Shown: one piece after another, positions 5,271 through 7,087 of the stretch
How positions within the stretch are numbered: position 1 is the first letter of the stretch
How the letters are laid out: each line of letters begins with the position of its first letter
Source of the DNA: Actinomycetota bacterium
Lineage (GTDB): Bacteria; Actinomycetota; Acidimicrobiia; Acidimicrobiales; Iamiaceae
NCBI GenBank assembly: GCA_017882935.1
Contig: JADGOP010000120.1
Coordinates: forward strand, 1-7,087
DNA: 7,087 nt
Direction: 5' to 3'
Made by a program: the position numbers and the translations under genes
The notes under the pieces: model-generated
The model's input: the letters and a program-made list of their open reading frames with translations, nothing else
Database searches by the model: none
What the model was told of the DNA's origin: nothing

Positions 5271-6347
5271 TCAGACGTTGAAGCGGAACTCGAGGACGTC
5301 GCCGTCGGCCACCTCGTAGTCCTTGCCCTCGACGCGCAGGGTGCCCGCGTCGCGCGCCTTCGACCACGACCCGACCTCGAGCAGCTCGTCCCAGTGGATG
5401 ACCTCGGCGCGGATGAAGCCCCGCTCGAAGTCGGTGTGGATCACGCCCGCGGTCTGGGGCGCCTTGGCGCCTGCCCGGAACGTCCAGGCGCGGCTCTCCT
5501 TGTCGCCGGTGGTGAAGAAGGTCCGCAGGCCGAGCAGGTGGTAGGCGGCACGCAGGAACCGGGGCAGCGCCCCCTCGCCGAGCCCCAGCGCATCGAGCAT
5601 CTCGGTGCGCTCGTCGCCCACGAACTGCGCCGCCTCGGCCTCGAGCTGCACGCACATGCCGATGACCTCGGCCCGGTCGCCGAGCTCGGCCTGCACCGGC
5701 GCCACGATCTCGTCGATGTTGCCCAGCTGGTCCTCGCCCACGTTCACGAGTGCCATCACGGGCTTGTTCGTGAGCAGGAAGTAGGGCCGCAGCGCGGCGC
5801 GCAGGGCGGACGACAGGTTGCTGCGGTACAGGGGCGTGCCCTCGGCGAGCACGGCCGCGGCCGCGTCGAGCGCCTCGACCTCCTCGGCGAGCGACTTGTC
5901 CTGCTTGGCGGCCCGACGACGCTTCTCGACCTGCGACTCGACGGCTTCGAGGTCGGCCAGGGTCAGCTCGATCTCGAGGACCCGCAGGTGCTCGAGCGGG
6001 TCGGACGGCCCGGGCACGTCGCCGTCGGCGAACGCCCGCAGCACGAACACCACCGCGTCGGCCTCGCGGATGCCGCCGAGGAAGCGGTTGCCGAGGCCCT
6101 CGCCCTGGCTGGCGCCCTCGACCAGCCCACCGATGTCGACGAACTGGACGCTGGCGGGGATCACCTTCTTCGACGCGCTCATCGCCGCGAGCCGGTCGAG
6201 CCGCTCGTCGGGCACCTTCGCCACGCCCACGTTGGGGTCGGTGGTGGCGAACGCGTAGGGCGCCGCGAGCGCCCCGCCACCGGCAAGCGCGTTGTACAGC
6301 GACGACTTGCCCGCGTTGGGGAGCCCGACGAACCCGAAGCGTTCCAT
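5271..6347 (-). CDS. ychF: redox-regulated ATPase YchF (OLA1 family)
   Basis: YchF is a cytoplasmic, ribosome-associated P-loop NTPase of the OBG/HAS group that prefers ATP. The 358 residues match the usual length of about 360. The P-loop GLPNAGKSS is at 8-16, followed by YAFATTDPNVGV (31-42). The G3 region DIGGLVEGASQGEGLGNRFL is at 71-90; it has a hydrophobic residue where Ras-like GTPases have the catalytic Gln. A helical, coiled-coil-prone insert lies at about 118-170. The base-recognition loop is NVGE (202-205) rather than NKxD, consistent with ATP preference; NKPV at 194-197 is not the G4 loop. The C-terminal TGS domain (about 275-357) contains RTFFTTGDKESRAWTFRAGAKAPQTAGVIHTDFERGFIRAEV. 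The start is ATG at 6347, directly before the first strand and 7 nt after TAGCCT, with no Shine-Dalgarno, so the mRNA is probably leaderless. The DUF192 gene follows after 26 nt. Confidence 0.98.
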   Translation of the reverse strand: MERFGFVGLPNAGKSSLYNALAGGGALAAPYAFATTDPNVGVAKVPDERLDRLAAMSASKKVIPASVQFVDIGGLVEGASQGEGLGNRFLGGIREADAVVFVLRAFADGDVPGPSDPLEHLRVLEIELTLADLEAVESQVEKRRRAAKQDKSLAEEVEALDAAAAVLAEGTPLYRSNLSSALRAALRPYFLLTNKPVMALVNVGEDQLGNIDEIVAPVQAELGDRAEVIGMCVQLEAEAAQFVGDERTEMLDALGLGEGALPRFLRAAYHLLGLRTFFTTGDKESRAWTFRAGAKAPQTAGVIHTDFERGFIRAEVIHWDELLEVGSWSKARDAGTLRVEGKDYEVADGDVLEFRFNV

Positions 6348-6354
6348 TGGCCGC

Positions 6355-6360
6355 AGGCTA
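6355..6360 (-). promoter_or_regulatory. candidate -10 element (TAGCCT) of a leaderless ychF promoter
   Basis: TAGCCT on the minus strand fits TANNNT and is 7 nt (GCGGCCA) from the ychF ATG. This is the same geometry as at metG, and the flanking CCGGTAG is shared with the metG promoter. No Shine-Dalgarno precedes the ATG, supporting initiation at a bare 5' end. The -35 region would fall at the edge of the hairpin at 6381-6401. Function is inferred. Confidence 0.55.
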
Positions 6361-6380
6361 CCGGTGGCCCTCCGGCCGCC

Positions 6381-6401
6381 CCGCACCCGCCCGGGGTGCG
6401 G
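6381..6401 (-). terminator. GC-rich hairpin after the methyltransferase gene, possible terminator
   Basis: CCGCACCC (6381-6388) and GGGTGCGG (6394-6401) form a perfect 8-bp stem with a 5-nt loop. It starts 5 nt beyond the TGA of the methyltransferase gene on the minus strand. No U-run follows, so it is not a canonical intrinsic terminator, though U-less hairpins are often proposed as such in high-GC actinobacteria. It would separate the methyltransferase transcript from the ychF promoter just downstream. Confidence 0.45.
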
Positions 6402-6406
6402 TCAGG

Positions 6407-7087
6407 TCAGGCGCGGGTGAGGCGCACCAGCAGGGTGCCGTAGTTCGAGCCGCGACGCAGGCGGCGCACCGCCTTGGAGTAGCTGCGCGGGAACCACGCC
6501 AGCCGCGCCGGCAGGTACCCCTCGAAGATGCCCGGGTCCTCGAGGTGGCGGAACTCGGCCCTGGCGAACCCCGCACGCTCGGCCGCCTCGGTGAGCTGGC
6601 GCACCGAGTTCATCTGGAACTGGACGTCGAAGTGGTAGTCGTCGACGAGCTCCTGGCCCCGCAGCCGCTTCAGCAGCCAGTCCTCGACGTGCAACCGTGA
6701 CGCCGCCAGGCTCGCCAGCCCGAAGTAGTGCCACAGGTTCGGGGTGAGCAGGAACAGCGAGCCGCCCGGCGCCAGGAAGCGGTGCGCGGTGTTGAGGAAG
6801 GTGTGGGAGTCGTCGATGTGCTCGACCACGTAGACCGCCAGCGCCACGTCGAACGGCTCGAACCCCGGCACCCCCTCGGCATAGGCGAGGTAGCCCTTCA
6901 GCCGGTGCGTGAGGTACGGGTTGTCGTCGATGTCGTCGCTCGGGTCGACCCCGGCGACCCGGCTGCAGCGCCCCACCAGGTCGGCCAGGTAGGGGTTGCG
7001 GCCCTTGCCCGCGCCGATGTCGAGCAGCGACGCGTCAGGCGGCAGCGCATCGCCCACCCAGGAGATCAGCTCCTGGTACTGGTCGGT
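6407..7087 (-). CDS. class I SAM-dependent methyltransferase, 5' end off the right edge
   Basis: 226 residues are visible and the frame is still open at the window edge, so the N-terminus is missing. A GTG at 7057 gives a possible short start, but the preceding residues TDQYQELISWV form a natural helix leading into the fold. The Rossmann-like SAM fold shows motif I LLDIGAGKGR (visible residues 21-30), an acidic residue ending strand 2 (GVDP, D48), FDVALAVYVVEHIDD (79-93), and APGGSLFLLTPN (106-117). The C-terminal part, with HYFGLASLAASRL and a basic tail KAVRRLRRGSNYGTLLVRL, does not tell me the substrate. The pattern is that of Methyltransf_11/23-type small-molecule, quinone or glycolipid enzymes; no gene symbol is justified. 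A hairpin follows the stop, and ychF begins 59 nt downstream under its own likely promoter. Confidence 0.88.
   Translation of the reverse strand, partial: TDQYQELISWVGDALPPDASLLDIGAGKGRNPYLADLVGRCSRVAGVDPSDDIDDNPYLTHRLKGYLAYAEGVPGFEPFDVALAVYVVEHIDDSHTFLNTAHRFLAPGGSLFLLTPNLWHYFGLASLAASRLHVEDWLLKRLRGQELVDDYHFDVQFQMNSVRQLTEAAERAGFARAEFRHLEDPGIFEGYLPARLAWFPRSYSKAVRRLRRGSNYGTLLVRLTRA

Noticed and set aside
6348..6386. Longer YchF N-terminus starting at 6386.
   Set aside because: YchF proteins begin at the first strand (MERFGFVGLPNAGKS here); the extension covers the promoter-like sequence.
5394..6443. A 349-codon plus-strand frame antisense to ychF.
   Set aside because: It is a shadow of ychF, with composition typical of antisense frames and no motifs.
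1..7087. Search for a CRISPR array, tRNA, rRNA, transposase, toxin-antitoxin pair, phage or defence genes.
   Set aside because: No regularly spaced repeats, cloverleaf, terminal inverted repeats or relevant protein motifs were seen; all space is taken by the listed genes and short gaps of 94 nt or less.

Overview
The window is very GC-rich, with strong G/C bias at third codon positions on every gene. Its content points to an actinobacterium (Actinomycetota), possibly an Acidimicrobiia-like lineage. It carries a TIGR03086-type protein of the mycothiol-dependent isomerase/DinB fold, a YafY-type WYL regulator, and several genes that appear to start with leaderless transcripts. The lineage is inferred from gene content, not from a marker search. 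The sequence is almost fully coding. Nine protein genes are supported, two of them cut by the window edges. I see no tRNA, rRNA, CRISPR array, insertion sequence or prophage gene.

Left block (1-3218), translation genes. A methionyl-tRNA synthetase (metG, minus strand) runs off the left edge. Upstream of it on the same strand is an unrecognised 195-residue acidic protein with a six-arginine run. Divergent from that is a small VOC/glyoxalase-fold protein on the plus strand. Its 3' end overlaps by 52 bp the 3' end of the convergent rsmI gene (16S rRNA C1402 2'-O-methyltransferase). rsmI lies near metG in many actinobacteria, so this part looks like a conserved neighbourhood with two extra small genes between them.

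Middle block (3235-4912), a divergent regulator/enzyme pair. A TIGR03086-family protein (minus strand, 16 nt upstream of rsmI) faces away from a WYL-domain transcription factor (plus strand). The 94-bp gap between them holds a perfect 14-bp palindrome next to a further direct half-site, a good candidate operator for the regulator. This is the most system-like element in the window.

Right block (4903-7087), minus strand. A class I SAM-dependent methyltransferase, 5' end off the right edge, is followed by a GC-rich hairpin. Next come ychF (TGS-domain P-loop ATPase) and a DUF192 protein 26 nt downstream, probably co-transcribed. The DUF192 stop overlaps the convergent WYL gene by 10 bp.

Regulatory theme: metG, the unknown gene and ychF each have a TANNNT hexamer 7-8 nt before the start codon, the spacing expected for leaderless mRNAs. 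metG and the unknown gene share an identical 10-mer there. Most of the window is ordinary housekeeping DNA. I found no clear evidence of a wholly new system.
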